From Sabethes cyaneus (Eukaryota > Arthropoda > Insecta > Diptera > Culicidae), in assembly GCF_943734655.1 (NCBI RefSeq), contig NC_071354.1, positions 144,126,642-144,190,641 of the forward strand: DNA of 64,000 nucleotides, given 5' to 3'. Positions 62,801 through 64,000 of this stretch are shown one piece after another. The notes under the pieces were generated by a model. That model had not been told where the DNA came from, ran no database searches, and saw only the letters and a list, made by a program, of their open reading frames with translations. How positions within the stretch are numbered: position 1 is the first letter of the stretch; the number at the start of each line of letters is the position of its first letter. A program made the translations under genes and the position numbers.

Positions 62801-64000
62801 GGACCATTTATTTGCGGGCAATTTCGAAATTGTAACTTCTCACGAGTGCAGCAGCTACTGCATAGTAATTTATGTCTACCCAAAACATTATCCATCTCGA
62901 CCGATAGTGTACACATTGGAAGTCTCATGCAAATACATACACCATACGTGGAGAATACAAAAGACACAAGCCCTTGGGCGATTCCACGCATATCGGCTTA
63001 GCGAATCTCATGAAAACTAGTATAAACACTCCGCGTTTTGGCCTATTACAAAAAGCCGCATTGTTTTCCCCCCTTTAACGTGGTACAGCACATACATGGT
63101 AACAAATGACCTTATCGAGTGAGGAACCCTTTGCACGCCTAGTCATGTTGGACCTAAGGATTCTCATGCACAAAATAAATCTAACCACGGCATTGACTAT
63201 GTTGTTCGGTCTGTCATCGTCAAAACTTCGATAAACATTTTTTATTATTATTATTACATACTTTTGTACTGTTCTCACCTTCTTCATATGCGTCGTCATA
63301 TCACTTCATAAACTACGCGTAAAAATCTTCAAAAAACTTGCCATCACTTTATTATATAAGAGCATCTAAATCTTGCTTACCGATATGTGCGCAACATAAC
63401 CTCGACTAATACTGCGTCAACAGTAATCTCAATCTTCTAAGTAGGTCTTATTGCAGAAAAGCATACTAATATAAGCTTTTGCAGCTCATCTTCAAAACCA
63501 ACTAATGTACTTAAGGCAGCTTGACCCGCAGCACTTGGTAGTTTTAATGTAATGCTCGTAAATGTAAGCTAATTCATGTGTCTAGCTTAGCGCACAGCAA
63601 CGAGCGTAAAATCATAAATCTCTACGCCTGGCGTAGATCCATCATCGCGCGGTACTCGAAGAGCTTGACGAAAATTAAGTAGCAAAGCAAAAAGTTTTCG
63701 CATAGAACCAGTGAGCATTGCGCTTGATCATGAGCAATTTGCTGCCTATCATGATTCCATTCAAGTCAATCGGCTACGTCCAATCCAACCGGTACGCACT
63801 GGCATTTCATTCATGATCCAGGCTTCTGTATTCGTTCGTAAAACCTTAACCTAGGTTGTGGTTCAGCTGAAATTGTGCGCTGACGGTTGCTAAATTCCAC
63901 TCCATTCCACACTGTTTGCTGTTAACTTTATATGTTTTATTTACGTTTTGCTTTCTTCTCCCGCCACAGGTCAGTACTCGCTGGTGGAACCGGACGGTTC
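53859..64000 (+). CDS. RR-2 cuticular protein (CPR family), 5' part, three exons
   Basis: A secreted structural cuticle protein with a chitin-binding RR-2 domain. Exon 1 (53859-53954) encodes 32 residues: a signal peptide with core AALLLVGLAMFGTGVLA, likely cleaved after ALA-like VLA, then RPGYAVDYY; donor GTGAGG, phase 0. Exon 2 (62479-62575, acceptor CGCTACAG) continues in frame with DHPKYAFNYGVADHSTGDVKS and HETRDGDVVK; donor GTAAAC, phase 1. Exon 3 starts at 63970 (acceptor CCGCCACAG) with GQYSLVEPDG and runs off the window. Phases agree at both junctions and the joined residues match the RR-2 consensus. The start ATG was chosen because it precedes the signal peptide and follows a TATA/initiator at the right distance. 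It probably belongs to the same cluster as the gene at 1825, but it has an extra intron inside the domain. Confidence 0.9.
55745..56252 (-). pseudogene. CR1/Jockey-group LINE RT fragment
   Basis: Minus strand: INIGVLHGSNTGSLVFLIFI (a decayed GVPQGS.LG.LLFLIFIND), LKLHGIPRLFADNSALFYL (active site FADN for FADD), LSSLIDYFNGNYLTLNLTKT and, in another frame, VISFKYLGLFGHLDSCLTWDTHM. Related in type to the RT at 50017 but decayed: the PQG motif is lost, a catalytic Asp is replaced, and the frame shifts. Confidence 0.75.
56320..56505 (+). pseudogene. Small LINE fragment, plus
   Basis: The plus-strand reading EVVNEFVC, NDAFKLEVDPTFAFARLMLR follows the pattern (DEFVYLGSL...RRI.AGNRAYFALR.TLRS) of the RT C-terminal region of the EN-RT LINEs at 32.3-36.1 kb. 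Too short and altered for more. Confidence 0.45.
57154..58162 (-). pseudogene. ITmD37E-type Tc1/mariner transposase, frameshifted
   Basis: Cut-and-paste transposase in two frames. The N-terminal part (58162-57635) holds MASKEEQVRKAIVCG, LSLRKLAKKLGFP, a second helix-turn-helix with PDLSVRTIARKIKMSPTFV, and YREYLTKFPCVIMD with the first catalytic Asp (codon 57647-57649). The C-terminal part (57594-57154) holds KKYLVWQAICNCGRASKSYI, FWPDLASCHYAKDVLEWY (second Asp, codon 57355-57357) and NCPELRPIERYWA (Glu, codon 57241-57243). Exactly 37 residues separate Asp and Glu, the mark of the mosquito ITmD37E family. Between the halves, two near-identical 15-mers (57633-57647, 57650-57664) offset by 17 bp coincide with the frameshift just after the first Asp. 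A terminal-repeat-like stretch (GGGGTGTCCAAATTTTGTCGCG, about 58207-58228) lies upstream; its partner was not found. It sits antisense in the intron of RR-2 gene 2. Confidence 0.88.
58475..58876. mobile_element. MITE with 23-bp perfect terminal inverted repeats (Tigger/pogo-like?)
   Basis: 58475-58497 (AGGTATACCTCGATAGTACG...) and 58854-58876 are perfect reverse complements. Inside both ends the unit TACGTA(C/T)TATCGAG recurs many times, clustered at the right end (58766-58870). The interior is AT-rich and non-coding. TIRs of CTCGATA.TACGTAC type are reminiscent of pogo/Tigger elements; the target duplication is unclear because the flanks are AT-rich. Confidence 0.75.
58930..59860 (+). pseudogene. 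EN-RT LINE linker and RT fragments, plus
   Basis: The plus strand reads, with many frame changes: AARVNLGKVRNELAMILRKK, FDEHFDGDIGEGDATEVDVG, LVPDREEIQRD, then (after loss of the central RT) AEAIYARLKTEIRRIGLRIN and EFVYLGSLV/RRIQAGS-like pieces near 59725-59800. It belongs to the family of the LINEs at 32-37 kb. A 14-bp unit (CCGCCTACAAGGTG) is tandemly repeated at about 59421-59451. Confidence 0.7.
59959..60277. mobile_element. hAT-type MITE with 8-bp target-site duplication
   Basis: A 319-bp non-coding element with 11-bp perfect terminal inverted repeats, TAGTGATGTCC and GGACATCACTA. It is flanked by identical 8-bp direct repeats AATACGAA at 59951-59958 and 60278-60285. An 8-bp duplication with TAG-type ends is diagnostic for the hAT superfamily. 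The interior holds two diverged tandem copies (about 59970-60080 and 60120-60215) of an AATCGTTCGATTAAT...GCACGA(A/G)TAG unit. Confidence 0.9.
60300..60725. repeat. Dispersed mosquito repeat fragment
   Basis: Ends with ACACACTCTCATACCCACATACACACCGACATTGCTCAGTTTGTCG, the inverted counterpart of the stretch at 15100-15190, followed by TTCGGCC and a C/T-rich block. Preceding sentences such as TCGGTTCAGCTATCTCCGAGAAAC are of a type I associate with repeated DNA in culicines. Class unknown. Confidence 0.4.
60726..62478. other. Unassigned distal part of intron 1
   Basis: AT-rich, no coding or named repeat found. Ends in the pyrimidine-rich stretch and CGCTACAG acceptor of exon 2. Confidence 0.5.
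62576..63969 (+). other. 1.39 kb second intron of RR-2 gene 2, inside the domain
   Basis: Runs from GTAAAC to CCGCCACAG, phase 1, splitting the Gly codon of VVKGQYSL. The paralogue at 1825 has no intron at this point. The interior has no recognisable transposon; 63560-63900 looks single-copy, with a CTACGCC/GGCGTAG inverted pair at about 63621-63635. Confidence 0.85.

Overview
The window is dipteran nuclear DNA and almost certainly comes from a mosquito, probably a culicine. Two R&R type-2 (RR-2) cuticular protein genes with insect gene structure lie on the + strand at its two ends. The DNA between them holds degraded LINEs, ITmD37D and ITmD37E mariner remnants, Helitron-like elements and MITEs of kinds common in mosquitoes. 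The assignment rests on recognising these families by eye; no search was run.

Layout: (1) 1-2.4 kb: a terminal hairpin, then the last two exons of RR-2 gene 1, whose signal-peptide exon lies left of the window. (2) 2.4-9.9 kb: non-coding DNA, then a Helitron-like element (copy A) carrying about 3.3 kb of (TGTC)n. (3) 9.7-23.1 kb: a near-perfect tandem duplication of a 6.6-6.8 kb segment. Each unit carries a LINE 3' end with an expanded (ACT)n tail, a PIF/Harbinger-type MITE, a second foldback element and an R1/Loa-like LINE tail. (4) 23.1-26.4 kb: the rest of that LINE, split by a nested LINE 3' end, then 1.4 kb of pure (GGAT)n. (5) 26.4-31.8 kb: mostly unassigned DNA, a Tc1/mariner MITE and a dead ITmD37D transposase. 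(6) 31.9-37.1 kb: four LINE fragments in alternating orientation. (7) 37.1-40.1 kb: unassigned DNA. (8) 40.1-46.8 kb: Helitron-like copy B, inverted relative to copy A, with about 5.5 kb of (CAGA)n. (9) 46.8-51.4 kb: a motif-rich inverted-repeat region and a 5'-truncated LINE with an open RT frame and poly(A) tail. (10) 53.7 kb to the end: RR-2 gene 2. It has a TATA box, a signal-peptide exon, an 8.5 kb first intron full of transposons, an RR-2 exon, a 1.4 kb second intron and the first 31 bases of exon 3.

The only host genes I can support are the two cuticular protein genes, which probably belong to one tandem CPR cluster. Everything else is mobile-element debris, simple repeats or unassigned DNA. 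Five simple-repeat arrays make up about 12 kb (about 19%) of the window, and at least four of them sit inside, or at the 3' tail of, recognisable transposons. The most notable features are the transposon-seeded giant microsatellites, the tandem duplication, and a 22-bp direct repeat flanking a 4.6 kb LINE-containing block.
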